Below, one piece after another: positions 18,078 to 27,693 of a stretch of DNA of 64,000 bases (its first letter is position 1; each line of letters opens with the position of its first letter). The DNA comes from Algoriphagus halophilus (lineage in GTDB: Bacteria > Bacteroidota > Bacteroidia > Cytophagales > Cyclobacteriaceae), in NCBI RefSeq assembly GCF_900129785.1, contig NZ_FSRC01000001.1, positions 248,001-312,000 on the forward strand. The letters run 5' to 3'. A program made the translations under genes and the position numbers. The notes below the pieces were generated by a model, which did no database searches, was not told where the DNA came from, and saw only the letters and a program-made list of their open reading frames with translations.

Positions 18078-19577
18078 TTAAAATGCCGGGTCAATCGTGG
18101 TCCGGCCTTTTTTACTACCTAGGATAAAACCCAGGATAAAAATGGTAAGCGTTCCTACGACTATTGTCATGTTGCTATGTAAAGGGTTTTGAAATGGAGC
18201 AAGGTCTCCTAATAGAATATAGGAGGATAAACTCATCCAAATGATTACTAAAACTCCCACCGAAACAGCAATAGAAGCATTTCTGCTGTTGCATTTTTTC
18301 ACTATAAAACCAAGAAGGAAAAGTCCCAGAATTCCTCCGCTGAAAATAGAAGCCAAGGCCCACCAAGCATCTAATGCGCTGGTGACTCCATTGAATGCCA
18401 GTCCTACCAAAATACTGAAAATTCCCATGATCAAGGATGCAACCCAAAGTACTCTCATAGAAGTTTTCTCTGAGGGGTTGGGGTGAATGTATTTTTTAAA
18501 GTGATCAGAAAGTATTACTGTGGCAGAGCTATTTACACTGGTGGAAACAGAACTCATCCCCGCAGCAAAAATAGAGGCAATCAAAAGGCCTGTAATCCCA
18601 GTTGGTAATTGGGATACGATAAAATATGGAAAGACCTTGTCTGAATTTGCTGCCCCTGAAATGTCTGAGGGAAGTAATTCCGGTTGGGCCTGATAATAGG
18701 CAAATAAGGCAGTGCCTATAAAAAAGAAGATGGCAGAGACAGGAACATATAACAGACTCCCTAGCCAGGTTGATTTAATGGCTTCCTTCTCAGTTTTGGC
18801 ACTCACGTACCGTTGTATATAATTCTGGTCTATTCCAAAATTCTGCAAGTTGATAAATAGACCATAGACTAGGATCATCCAAAAGGTCGAGGTAGTAAAG
18901 TCCAGGTCAAAACTCCCTAAACTGAATTTATTTTGGGAAGCAGCAATAGTAAATACTTCGTTGGCTCCTCCAGGGATGTCAATAAAAATCACCAGCAGGC
19001 AGGCCAAGGCACCAGCAATTAAGACGATTCCTTGAATGGCATCCGTCCAGATTACCGCTTCAATTCCACCAGACATGGAATAGATGATCACGGATATTCC
19101 GGTAATAGTGATAATCATTGGAATGCTCCAGCCAAACAAGGCGTTCATCGGTAAAGCGAGGAGGTATAGGATGGTTCCCATCCTCGCCAGTTGGGTCAAT
19201 AAGTAGCAAATCGAAGCATAAATCCTTGCCCAAAGCCCAAATCGTTGTTCTAAATAATAATAAGCTGATTCGCTGTTTAGTTTACGGTAAAGTGGGACAA
19301 AGTACTTGACAGCAATCAGCGCTGCCAAAGGAATGGATAAACTGAATACAAACCCATTCCAATTGGATAAATAGGCATTACCTGGTAAAGCCAAGAAACT
19401 GATACTACTTACAAAAGTTGCAAATATTGACATGCCTATTGCCCAAGAGGGAAGCCTACCACCTCCAGTGGTAAAGTCTAGTGCGGATCTTTTTCGAAAG
19501 GAGAAGGATAGACCAAAACCCACGATTGCTACCATGTAGATTAAAAAAACGACTAAATCAAAAATGGGAAGATTCAT
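18078..19577 (-). CDS. Sodium/solute symporter (SSS family)
   Basis: This 499-residue inner-membrane protein has about 13-14 hydrophobic helices. It has the SSS features GGGRLPSWAIGMSIFATFVSS near residue 40 and the GLLIASIFAAGMSSVSTSVNS helix near residue 330, which belongs to the Na+-site region of the family. It is the last gene of a minus-strand set (aldolase 23 bases upstream, then the BNR protein). Since SSS carriers of this subgroup often import sialic acids, sugar acids or related monosaccharides, import of the product released by the upstream secreted enzymes is the natural reading. The specific substrate cannot be read from the sequence. Confidence 0.92.
   Translation of the reverse strand: MNLPIFDLVVFLIYMVAIVGFGLSFSFRKRSALDFTTGGGRLPSWAIGMSIFATFVSSISFLALPGNAYLSNWNGFVFSLSIPLAALIAVKYFVPLYRKLNSESAYYYLEQRFGLWARIYASICYLLTQLARMGTILYLLALPMNALFGWSIPMIITITGISVIIYSMSGGIEAVIWTDAIQGIVLIAGALACLLVIFIDIPGGANEVFTIAASQNKFSLGSFDLDFTTSTFWMILVYGLFINLQNFGIDQNYIQRYVSAKTEKEAIKSTWLGSLLYVPVSAIFFFIGTALFAYYQAQPELLPSDISGAANSDKVFPYFIVSQLPTGITGLLIASIFAAGMSSVSTSVNSSATVILSDHFKKYIHPNPSEKTSMRVLWVASLIMGIFSILVGLAFNGVTSALDAWWALASIFSGGILGLFLLGFIVKKCNSRNASIAVSVGVLVIIWMSLSSYILLGDLAPFQNPLHSNMTIVVGTLTIFILGFILGSKKGRTTIDPAF
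18085..18113 (+). terminator. Possible terminator inside the convergent symporter 3' end
   Basis: A 5-bp stem gccgg / ccggc (18085-18089 with 18102-18106) with a 12-base loop is followed by a C and seven T residues (18107-18113) on the plus strand. It lies inside the last codons of the opposing symporter gene and would end the phosphoesterase transcript, whose stop is only 13 bases from the symporter stop. The stem is short, so this is a moderate call. Confidence 0.45.
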
Positions 19578-19600
19578 AGGTTGAATGGGCTAATTGTAAA

Positions 19601-20533
19601 TCAGGTAGATAAAGCCTTTTCTACAGCGTTTTTTACAGTTTCATATTTTTTCTTTAAAGCTATTTTCTCCTCTTCATTAAAAGCACAAAGCGGAAGGGCT
19701 AGTATTCCTTGGCACAATCCTTCAAATGAAAGTGAAGCTTTTAGTCCTTTCAAATAATTGGATTGGTAGGTGCCATGACTATATAGGTTTTTGCTTAGAA
19801 ATTGAACTGTCTCATTGTAAAGCTTGATCTTTTCCAAATCTTGGTATTCAATCGCCTCAAAGAGTTTTACATACAAGGCAGGAAATAAATTGGCGCCTCC
19901 GCTTACGCCTCCATGGCCTCCCATATTCATAGTTTCTACGAGAACCTCTTCAGGTCCTACCAAAACAGTAAATTCAGGATCCTCACGAAAATTATCGCAG
20001 AGGCTTTCAAAATAGGTTAAATCACCAGAGCTATCTTTAATCCCTATAATATTCGGGTGCTTGGATAAGCTCATCACAGTTTCTAATTCCAGTTTAATTC
20101 CTGTATGGGATGGCATATTGTATAGGTACAAAGGCAACTCTACGTCGTCAGCAAGTTTGGAGAAATAGTAGACCAATTCATCTTGTTCCACATTCATATA
20201 AAAGGGATTTGTGGCTACTAGAATATCAGCCCCAGCGTTTTTTGCAACTTCAGCTAATCCCAAACTTTCTTCAAAGGAGCAGTCCGTAATCCCCACTAAA
20301 ACAGGAACCCGATGATTAACCAGTCGACAACTTTGCTCGATGAGCTTCTTCTTGACTATGGAACTGATACTTGGGAATTCACCGGTGGTTCCCAAAATAA
20401 AAATGCCATGAATTCCACCGGAGATCATATGCTCTAGAAGGAGAGAAAGACTCTTTTCATCGAGCGAAAAATCCGGATGGAGAGGAGTGATCATAGGAGG
20501 GATAATCCCTCGAAATGGCTTTGGAATAGGCAT
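19601..20533 (-). CDS. Dihydrodipicolinate synthase / N-acetylneuraminate lyase family aldolase
   Basis: This 310-residue cytoplasmic class-I aldolase has a (beta/alpha)8 barrel. It has the carboxylate-binding GTTGE at 48-52, Tyr138 in YLYNMP, and the Schiff-base Lys166 in GIKDSSGD. All catalytic residues of the family are present. Family reactions include aldol cleavage of sialic acid or 2-keto-3-deoxy acids to pyruvate and an aldehyde, and condensation in lysine biosynthesis. The position between a symporter and a BNR-repeat exoenzyme favours a catabolic lyase. The GIKDSSGD active site differs from NanA-type GVKQTSGD-like motifs, so I do not assign nanA. Confidence 0.85.
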   Translation of the reverse strand: MPIPKPFRGIIPPMITPLHPDFSLDEKSLSLLLEHMISGGIHGIFILGTTGEFPSISSIVKKKLIEQSCRLVNHRVPVLVGITDCSFEESLGLAEVAKNAGADILVATNPFYMNVEQDELVYYFSKLADDVELPLYLYNMPSHTGIKLELETVMSLSKHPNIIGIKDSSGDLTYFESLCDNFREDPEFTVLVGPEEVLVETMNMGGHGGVSGGANLFPALYVKLFEAIEYQDLEKIKLYNETVQFLSKNLYSHGTYQSNYLKGLKASLSFEGLCQGILALPLCAFNEEEKIALKKKYETVKNAVEKALST

Positions 20534-20553
20534 GATAAAGATTTGTGAGTTGT

Positions 20554-21567
20554 TTATTCAAGGGTAAGTGCAACGTACTTAACTTTCTCTCGATTATAGG
20601 TATAAGTCAAGTGAACGGTACCATCTTTCGCTTGAATGATGGCAGGATAGCTAAACTCACCTTTTGGTTGATCCTCTAAAACATGGATTTCTTCCCAATT
20701 CATCCCATCGCGAGACATCATCAATGAAAGTTTATTTCTGCCTTCTTTGATAGGATTACACAATAACAATTGAATTCCGTTTTGAAGGGTTACCGCATCA
20801 ATTCCTGAGTTGTTATGAACCAAGCCTGTAGATTCTATGGTAGACCAGGATTTACCCCCATCGGATGACCAAGTGGTGCCAATTACATGTTCCTGAGTTC
20901 GGGCCAATAGTTGGAGCTTGCCATTTGGATAAGATAAAATGGTAGGTTGGATGGCATGGAAATCTCCATTGTCAATTTCTATTTTTTTCCAGTCTTGTAC
21001 ATCCTTTGTTGTGGTTTCCACATGCATACTCCAAATGCCATTGGTTTCAAAGCTACTGGGATGAAGTAAAGTGCCATCTGGCAATAAAACAGATTTGTTT
21101 TTCACGGGACCGAGCATTCCTGGAGGAATCTGAACTGCTTTTGACCAGGTTTTTCCTCCATCATCTGATGTTTTATACAAGCCCCACCATTCTCTTGGAT
21201 TGGGCCCTTCTTTATAGAAAAGCACGATTTGTCCGCTGTCTGGATTTCTATATAAAACAGGGTTCCAAGTTGGGTTTCTAAAGTCTTTATTTTCAATTCC
21301 GTCTGCAACTAGGACAGGAGTACTCCATGTATTGTCTTGGAGCATGGAAGTATAAATACTTACATCAGGATGCCGCTCGTATTGTCCACCAAACCAAGAA
21401 GCGAGAATTCCTTCTGGTGTTTCTACCAAAGTGGAGGCGTGACAAGAAGGAAAAGGAGCCGTTTCATAGATGAATTCGGACTTTAAAATTTTGACCTCGA
21501 TACTGTCCTTCGGAAAAAGTAAGGAGTTAAAAGTTGCGAATAAAAAAAGGCTCAAGAGGTATGGCAT
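20554..21567 (-). CDS. Secreted BNR-repeat sialidase-like beta-propeller protein
   Basis: This 337-residue protein has a signal peptide (MPYLLSLFLFATFNSLLF). It has bacterial BNR repeats of the SxDxGxTW type (SDDGGKTWS, SSDGGKSWS) and family blocks CHASTLVETPEG, WNPVLYR and LGPVKNKSVLLPDG, which place it in the BNR-2 sialidase-like group. Members resemble exo-sialidases in fold, but this subgroup lacks the FRIP-type arginine motif, so sialidase activity is not established. It may be another glycosidase or a carbohydrate-binding propeller. It lies 20 bases upstream of the aldolase and belongs to the putative operon with the esterases and symporter. Confidence 0.8.
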   Translation of the reverse strand: MPYLLSLFLFATFNSLLFPKDSIEVKILKSEFIYETAPFPSCHASTLVETPEGILASWFGGQYERHPDVSIYTSMLQDNTWSTPVLVADGIENKDFRNPTWNPVLYRNPDSGQIVLFYKEGPNPREWWGLYKTSDDGGKTWSKAVQIPPGMLGPVKNKSVLLPDGTLLHPSSFETNGIWSMHVETTTKDVQDWKKIEIDNGDFHAIQPTILSYPNGKLQLLARTQEHVIGTTWSSDGGKSWSTIESTGLVHNNSGIDAVTLQNGIQLLLCNPIKEGRNKLSLMMSRDGMNWEEIHVLEDQPKGEFSYPAIIQAKDGTVHLTYTYNREKVKYVALTLE

Positions 21568-21656
21568 GAATGAATAATTTAAGTGAGGTTGATTTGGAGT
21601 TTAAGCTAACAAAAAGCAATAAAAAGTTAAAAGAACTATCTTGTACTCACCTGAAT

Positions 21657-22847
21657 TTACTTGCTATTCAGGTCGATGAAATCCATGAAATGCTGCCAGT
21701 CTTCCAAGGTTAATCCATGTTCCCCTTCTCGGATATGATAGCCCGCATGTTCTTGGTGAATTGGGGCTTGAACATTTTCAAAATCCTCTGGAAACGACAC
21801 AGACTGTTTGTAAATATCCGAATATATTCTACTTCCAATTTGCATAGAAAGATATTCGCCTTTTGGATCTGCCCAAAGATCTCCTTTGGCACTTGAAATA
21901 TAAATAGCTCTTGGCGCGATGAGCATGGCAAGCATATGTTGATCTATGGGAAGTAATTCTTCATGGTTATTGTAATTTTTGAAATTGTCATTAAACCAAT
22001 GCGGAAATGAATGATTGATGATGGTAACTGTTTCGCCAAATTTTCGGCGGGAAAGGGCTGCTCCCCCACATCCAGATTCATTGGATATGACCACTGCCCA
22101 TCTGGGATCATTGGCACCAGTCCATAAGGCAGTTTTGCCCGAACGAGAGTGACCTACTATCGTTGCCTTTTTTGCATCTATCAAAGGTTCTTGCATAAAA
22201 TAGTCCATGGCTCTCATGGCTGCCCAACCCCAGGCTCCAAATGTTCGCATGCCAGCAGGGTTTTCTAGCTCCTCCGGATAGAGGGTCGAGAGAATCCCTT
22301 GAGTGAACCTTTCTGCATCATCTGGTGCAACCGTTTCGCCATGGAAAGATGCTGTTGCAAATCCTCTGCTTACCAATTCTTCTACCGGCCAATAACCATC
22401 TTCTGCGATTCTTCCATCCTCATATGTTGCTCGATGATTGATTAAAAGAATAATTGGGGCAGGTGTATTGCTGGACTTCGGAAAAAACACATTGAGACGC
22501 ATGGTATGGGATTTCCCATTTCTACTAACAGAAATATCAAGCTCTTTAAAAAGGGTTGTTTCTGGAAAAGGGTTGGGATTCTCTGAAACTTCTTCATAGG
22601 AAAAAGAATCGAAATCAGTTGGGATCCCACCATAGACTTCATGGGTAAAAGCTTTCAAAATTTCAGGCCTTCGAATACCTTCCCAGTCTGAGACATTGTT
22701 GATGATTTTTCCATGTTCGCTGACAAAAGGATCTGGTAAACTTAATGAAGGGACTTTACTTTCATCTTCATTCACTTTTTGCTGTGCCATGAGAATTGGG
22801 TTTTGTACAAGGAATAGGAGAGAGACAACTAAAATTGGTTTGAGCAT
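21657..22847 (-). CDS. CE15-like glucuronoyl esterase family alpha/beta hydrolase
   Basis: This 396-residue secreted alpha/beta hydrolase (signal 1-21) has the nucleophile elbow GHSRSGKTALW (Ser234). The conserved block SNESGCGGAALSRRKFGET carries Glu257. The end motif EGEHGL (His377) matches the family arrangement. CE15 enzymes cleave ester bonds between glucuronic acid and lignin or other alcohols, and many bacterial members have broader substrates. The stop is 89 bases from the BNR gene and the start is 6 bases after the PqaA-like gene stop, so it is co-transcribed with both. It probably acts on a glycan that carries uronic-acid esters. Confidence 0.85.
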   Translation of the reverse strand: MLKPILVVSLLFLVQNPILMAQQKVNEDESKVPSLSLPDPFVSEHGKIINNVSDWEGIRRPEILKAFTHEVYGGIPTDFDSFSYEEVSENPNPFPETTLFKELDISVSRNGKSHTMRLNVFFPKSSNTPAPIILLINHRATYEDGRIAEDGYWPVEELVSRGFATASFHGETVAPDDAERFTQGILSTLYPEELENPAGMRTFGAWGWAAMRAMDYFMQEPLIDAKKATIVGHSRSGKTALWTGANDPRWAVVISNESGCGGAALSRRKFGETVTIINHSFPHWFNDNFKNYNNHEELLPIDQHMLAMLIAPRAIYISSAKGDLWADPKGEYLSMQIGSRIYSDIYKQSVSFPEDFENVQAPIHQEHAGYHIREGEHGLTLEDWQHFMDFIDLNSK

Positions 22848-22853
22848 CTTGTT

Positions 22854-24305
22854 TTATTTTGAACTGGCACTGGTCAAATGTTCAGGAACGAAGTCTTCGA
22901 ATGGATAAGTCCTTGGTAAAACTTCAACTCCACTGGTTACCTTCATGGGAGCTTCTCCTGCAAAAGTGACCTCCATGAAATACGCTTGATAGCCATTATC
23001 TGGCTGTTTCATTTGATATTGATAATGGCCCCCTTCTTTGGATTCCAGGTTAATAGAACTCCAGTTTGGACCAAAAACATCCACTCTGAAATCTCGGGCT
23101 TCTTCATTGGTAGCAGTCCATACTTTTACAGAAATAGGTTGGTTCTTAGGGTCTGCCTGAAAGCTAATAAACTCATCTTCAATCGCCCATTGGTAGCTTG
23201 GTCTTGTATGTTGATTTAAAACAGAAGAATAAAAAGAAATCATATTGGGCAAAGCATCCGATTTACTCAAATCATGCCCAAAATTTGGAACGTATTGCAG
23301 GTGTTTTTCTCCTTTTAAATCATTCCAATAAAATTCCCAGCTATCCGGTTGGAAAAACTGATCTCCAGCTGCATTGATTAGGAGCTTTGGCATATCCAGG
23401 TCAGATAAGAATGAATAAGGTTCTGTGATTTCCAATAATCGGTCAAACTCAGGTGTTCCCATCCATTCCATCACTCCCTCTCTTACATAATCATTAACCG
23501 CAGGTGCCCAAAAACCGTAATTTTTCCAATGATGTTTAAATGAGGGTTCTAAATTTAACATATCTATAACGATTGGGACAATTGCTACTACCCGATCATC
23601 TACAGCTCCAGTAGTCCAGGTAGTCCAGCCTCTTTTGGAAGCTCCAGCTACCACATATTTTTGGAGGTTCTTATCATAATAGGTTTTTACAAGTTCTGAG
23701 GTAGCATCCATCGCCAGTTTGACTGCTTTGGTCATCGGCAGTCTAGCAAGCCAAATTGCATCTTCATCTTTTGCCCCTCCTTCCAGAAACTTTTTCCATC
23801 CGTAGGAAATAATCTCGTCCTCATACCGCTCTCCAAAACTGTCATTGGCAAAGGTCAGCGGCTGAAATGGAATGTTGTGCACCTGTGCTACTATTGAATT
23901 GGTTTGAGTAGCTGCGGCAAGAATAAGTTCATCTGGGGCTAGAGGCATGTTGGTGTTGGTACTTCCACCGCCTACCCACATCATCCCGGTTTCATAGGGT
24001 GTATCTCTTGGGACCACCACTGAAATCCAATGCCACCATTCAGTTTTGTCCACCAGGTCCGGCGTCAACCAATGTTGTGAGGTCATTTTTAAAACATGGT
24101 AATCGTAATCAGTACCAGTGACCGTTTGAACCACCTCAAATCCATAAGTGCTATCAGCGGCCATCACATACTCTTTGAGGATGTTTTCTTTTTTTTGTGG
24201 GGGAGTTGTTTTTGTTTCAACCGGCTGTTCACATGAAGTTATGAACAGCAATAGGAAGAAAGCAAAAATGTATGAATTTCGGACAGTAGGAAAAAAAATA
24301 CACAT
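22854..24305 (-). CDS. PhoPQ-activated pathogenicity-related (PqaA-like) lipoprotein hydrolase
   Basis: This is a 483-residue protein when the start is placed at the ATG at 24305. That start gives a signal with lipobox LLFITSC (Cys25); an upstream in-frame start would add about 35 residues that do not look like a leader. It has PqaA-family segments: TEWWHWISVVVP, GGGSTNTNMP, the nucleophile elbow GASKRGWTTW (Ser223), VDDRVVAIVPIVIDMLN and a late NFGHDLSK histidine region. The family is an alpha/beta hydrolase group with no defined substrate. It is the first gene of the putative five-gene unit on the minus strand. It is a likely surface esterase or peptidase-like hydrolase; that is inference. 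Confidence 0.82.
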   Translation of the reverse strand: MCIFFPTVRNSYIFAFFLLLFITSCEQPVETKTTPPQKKENILKEYVMAADSTYGFEVVQTVTGTDYDYHVLKMTSQHWLTPDLVDKTEWWHWISVVVPRDTPYETGMMWVGGGSTNTNMPLAPDELILAAATQTNSIVAQVHNIPFQPLTFANDSFGERYEDEIISYGWKKFLEGGAKDEDAIWLARLPMTKAVKLAMDATSELVKTYYDKNLQKYVVAGASKRGWTTWTTGAVDDRVVAIVPIVIDMLNLEPSFKHHWKNYGFWAPAVNDYVREGVMEWMGTPEFDRLLEITEPYSFLSDLDMPKLLINAAGDQFFQPDSWEFYWNDLKGEKHLQYVPNFGHDLSKSDALPNMISFYSSVLNQHTRPSYQWAIEDEFISFQADPKNQPISVKVWTATNEEARDFRVDVFGPNWSSINLESKEGGHYQYQMKQPDNGYQAYFMEVTFAGEAPMKVTSGVEVLPRTYPFEDFVPEHLTSASSK

Positions 24306-24573
24306 GCAGGGTTGGGTTTTTGTTATTGGTCTAAAATCTAATGATTTATGCGGGGATGAACAATCTAGATTTCCCGAAACTTGAAAGTAGTTCACAAATC
24401 CCACTTCCAATTATTGGGTTGATTGGAAATATTCGTCTAATTTTTACCTCCTTTTTGAAGATATGGACTACTGATCCTATGGAATAATTTCCGGTATGGG
24501 TAGTCTTTAATAGTGAACTAAAACCTTCCATATATCCATTAGAGAGTTGGATGCATGGGAAAAACAATAAACC

Positions 24574-27174
24574 ATGAAAAGAAGATCTGCCGTAAAGGCG
24601 ATGGCTTTAAGCTCCATTACACCTTTATTTTTTCCGCAAGGATTTACAGGTATCACCAAGCTGTTAGGCCCCACGAAAACTGCTTTTAAAAGCAATTGGG
24701 AAAATTGGCCAACTATGAAATGGATTGGTCCTGAATTTTGGGGGAACAGGCTACAAGATTGGGAATTAGTGGATGGAAAAGCCTGTGCAGTGATTTCTGC
24801 TCCAAATCGTGCCTTACATATTTTAACCCACCAATTAGGAGAAGACCTTAGCGATTTTAATCAGGCGGTTACCCTCCATTGGGAGAACTCTGAATTGATA
24901 AATCATTCTGAGGCATATGTAGGTTTCCGATTAGGAGCAAAAGGGAGATTCCCGGACTACCGATCAGCAGCTGTTTTTGGGGAAGGACTTGACTTAGGAG
25001 TGAATGGGGAAGGAAAAGTATTTATAAGGGAACAACGTTCCAATGAGAAATTAGATTTGAATCAACCTATTTTGCTTAGCCTAAAAGCAGAATACCTAGG
25101 GAATAAGTATACCCTGACATTGCATGCCAAACAAAATGAGCTGGAGGTAAAAGTCGTTGACTCTGAGTTGGAATCAGCAAGTTTAGTGGGAAATATCGCT
25201 TTAGTAGCTCATTGTCCATCCGATTTAGGAAGTGAAAAACCACTGGTTTCATTTGGTGACTGGATGTTTAGTGGGGATAAAATTGAAGAGTATGCCGACC
25301 AGCTATTTGGACCAATTTGTTTTGCTCAATATACATTGCATGAGGGATTGTTGAAAATGACGGCCCAGTTAGCTCCGGTGGAAGAGATTGAAGGGATCAA
25401 CATCTCCTTGCAGATAAAGAATGGAATGCAATGGGAGACACTCCAGGAAGCAGACTTGGATCCAATCGGGAGAATAGCCCAATTCAGGATTCCTGAATGG
25501 AGACACCGTGAAACGATTCCTTATAGAGTTCATTTGGAAGTCCCTCTAAAAAACAATATTCAAGATTTTGATTACTATGGTGAAATCGCCAAAGAACCAG
25601 AGTCAAAAGAAAATTTAAAAGTCGCGGTATTTAGCTGTAATGCCGATCATGGATTTCCTGACCAAGAAGTTTCTTACCATGTCAACAAGCATCAACCTAA
25701 CATGACATTGTTTCTTGGAGATCAGTTTTATGAGGGAACTGGAGGTTTTGGAATTCAAACGGACCGTATTGAAAAATCAAGCTTAGATTACCTTCGAAAA
25801 TGGTACATGTTTGGATGGTCCTATCGGGATATTTTCAGAAGAATCCCTACCGCTTTTATCCCAGATGATCATGATGTGTATCATGGAAATGTATGGGGAG
25901 AAGGAGGTGAACATGCTCCTACCGACGAAGGCTGGGGTTATGTAGCACAAGACCAAGGAGGTTATAAAATGTCGCCCCAGTGGGTTAATATGGTCCAAGC
26001 CACACAAACCAGCCATTTGCCAGATCCATTTGATCCAAGACCTGTCAAACAAGGAATCAACGTTTATTATACTGACTGGAATTATGGCGGAGTGAGTTTT
26101 GCGATTTTAGAGGATCGGAAATTCAAATCTGCACCTAAAAATGTTCTTCCTGCTGAGGCAAAAGTTCAAAACGGATTTATTCAAAATACGGAATTTGACA
26201 TTAAAAAATATTACGATATCGATGCAGAGCTCTTAGGTAAAAGACAAATGGATTTTCTTGAAAGATGGGCCGAGGACTGGGGAGCTAATATTCAAATGAA
26301 AGCGGTTTGTTCACAGACTAATTTCTGTACGGTAGCGACCCTTCCGGAAGGAAGCATTATTGATGAAATTGTGCCAAGACTGCCTATTCCAGAAAAAGGA
26401 GAGTATGTGGAGGGAGATGCACCAACTTCTGATATGGATTCCAATGGTTGGCCACAAAAAGGTAGAGATGAAGCCTTGAGGACCATTCGTAAAGCCTTTG
26501 CTTTACATATTGCGGGAGATCAGCATTTGGCAAGTACCGTTCATTATGGGGTAGACGAATTTAGGGATTCTGGTTATGCATTTGCCGGTCCTGCTCTTAA
26601 TAACTTATGGCCAAGAAGATGGTGGCCGCAAGTTTCTGCTGGCCATCAACCCATTCCTGGGAAAAATAAGAATACTGGAGATTTTATAGATGGCTTTGGG
26701 AATAAAATGACGATTCATGCAGTGGCGAATCCTTATAAAACCGGCTTTGAACCATCAAGAATCTATGACCGGGGAACAGGGTATGGCATTATTACGTTTA
26801 ATAAAGCTGATCGAAAGATAAAAATTGAATGCTGGCCAAGAAATGTAGATCCGATAGCAAATCCATCTGGTCAATATGAAGGCTGGCCAATTGAGATCAG
26901 TCAGGAAGATAATTATGCCAGAAAAGCATTCGGGTATTTGCCGGAAATTCAGGTGAAAGGTGCAGTAAATCCCCTGCTTCAGGTTGTGAATGAAAGCACT
27001 GGAGAACTCGAATATGCGATTCGACTCAATTCTACTAGTTTAAAGCCAAAAGTATTTTCAGAAGATACTTTCACAGTAAATCTCTTGGATGCTGATTCGG
27101 GGAAGAAAATTTCTATGGGACAATTAAAAATTTCTAAAGGAGGTGAATCCCCTCTATTGTTTGATTTTGCTTAA
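24574..27174 (+). CDS. Tat-exported PhoD-like alkaline phosphatase
   Basis: This 866-residue protein begins with a twin-arginine leader (MKRRSAVKAMALSS). A long N-terminal region (about 30-330) is probably a beta-sandwich and matches no phosphatase core. The PhoD-type metallophosphoesterase core follows, with FSCNADHGFPDQ, LGDQFYEG, IPDDHDVYHGN and HIAGDQHLAST. The C-terminal part (about 730-866) is a second beta domain. PhoD enzymes hydrolyse phosphate mono- and diesters using Ca2+/Fe3+ and are induced by phosphate limitation. The combination of Tat export and an N-terminal extension suggests a cell-surface or extracellular enzyme. It is divergent from the PqaA-like gene. Confidence 0.85.
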   Translation: MKRRSAVKAMALSSITPLFFPQGFTGITKLLGPTKTAFKSNWENWPTMKWIGPEFWGNRLQDWELVDGKACAVISAPNRALHILTHQLGEDLSDFNQAVTLHWENSELINHSEAYVGFRLGAKGRFPDYRSAAVFGEGLDLGVNGEGKVFIREQRSNEKLDLNQPILLSLKAEYLGNKYTLTLHAKQNELEVKVVDSELESASLVGNIALVAHCPSDLGSEKPLVSFGDWMFSGDKIEEYADQLFGPICFAQYTLHEGLLKMTAQLAPVEEIEGINISLQIKNGMQWETLQEADLDPIGRIAQFRIPEWRHRETIPYRVHLEVPLKNNIQDFDYYGEIAKEPESKENLKVAVFSCNADHGFPDQEVSYHVNKHQPNMTLFLGDQFYEGTGGFGIQTDRIEKSSLDYLRKWYMFGWSYRDIFRRIPTAFIPDDHDVYHGNVWGEGGEHAPTDEGWGYVAQDQGGYKMSPQWVNMVQATQTSHLPDPFDPRPVKQGINVYYTDWNYGGVSFAILEDRKFKSAPKNVLPAEAKVQNGFIQNTEFDIKKYYDIDAELLGKRQMDFLERWAEDWGANIQMKAVCSQTNFCTVATLPEGSIIDEIVPRLPIPEKGEYVEGDAPTSDMDSNGWPQKGRDEALRTIRKAFALHIAGDQHLASTVHYGVDEFRDSGYAFAGPALNNLWPRRWWPQVSAGHQPIPGKNKNTGDFIDGFGNKMTIHAVANPYKTGFEPSRIYDRGTGYGIITFNKADRKIKIECWPRNVDPIANPSGQYEGWPIEISQEDNYARKAFGYLPEIQVKGAVNPLLQVVNESTGELEYAIRLNSTSLKPKVFSEDTFTVNLLDADSGKKISMGQLKISKGGESPLLFDFA

Positions 27175-27192
27175 CAGTTGGTGTAAGATTTT

Positions 27193-27229
27193 GCCCCCAA
27201 TGACCTGTGTTATTGGGGGCTGTTTTTTT
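27193..27229 (+). terminator. Intrinsic terminator after the PhoD-like gene
   Basis: A perfect 9-bp stem gcccccaat / attgggggc (27193-27201 with 27212-27220) is followed by TGTTTTTTT. It lies 18 bases past the stop. Confidence 0.9.
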
Positions 27230-27234
27230 ATCCT

Positions 27235-27693
27235 TTAGGAGGCCAGTTCTTTTTGATTTCTTAAAATTTTCAAAATTGGTTTTTTCATCTCCTCGCTTTG
27301 TTCCAGATCATAAGATTGGGTAATAAATAGACCTAAAGAGATCAATGCGAGATTTTTGATGATGTATTGTCCAACCAAGGTGGGGGTAAACCAGGTCTGC
27401 CATATTTCCTCCGTCAATACCAATACCGGGAGAAAAGTAGTAGCCATATGGAAGAACAACAGGTATAAGGCTACTTTACTGAGTTTTGGGAAAAGCCAAA
27501 GAATGCCTAACAAACATTCAAATATTCCAAACCCCATGCAAAACAGGGAGAAATCAAACCAGGTGCCTAGGGTTTCTTGGAAGAGGTTTTCAACCAATGC
27601 CTCTGCGGGAGATAATCCAAAAACCTTTAAGATCCCGAACCAGAAATAAATGATAAAAAGGGAGAAGCGACCAATTTGTGATGTGATTTTCAT
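27235..27693 (-). CDS. DoxX/DUF417-like small membrane protein
   Basis: This 152-residue protein has four predicted transmembrane helices and resembles DoxX / YkgB (DUF417)-like proteins. The N-terminal helix reads FIIYFWFGILKVFGLSPAE, the second GFGIFECLLGILWLF, and the last is a C-terminal helix near 115-130. I chose the ATG at 27693 (MKITSQIG); an upstream in-frame start at 27741 would add a stretch without leader character. Function is not established for the family; some members are linked to thiol or nitrosative stress. It is isolated between convergent and same-strand neighbours. Confidence 0.65.
   Translation of the reverse strand: MKITSQIGRFSLFIIYFWFGILKVFGLSPAEALVENLFQETLGTWFDFSLFCMGFGIFECLLGILWLFPKLSKVALYLLFFHMATTFLPVLVLTEEIWQTWFTPTLVGQYIIKNLALISLGLFITQSYDLEQSEEMKKPILKILRNQKELAS

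Noticed and set aside
19601..20533. Firm assignment as nanA
   Set aside because: Catalytic residues fit the DHDPS/NanA superfamily but the GIKDSSGD site is not diagnostic of sialic-acid lyase.
24346..24567. 73-codon minus-strand ORF between the PqaA-like and PhoD-like genes
   Set aside because: No recognisable domain and overlaps presumed promoters of the divergent genes.
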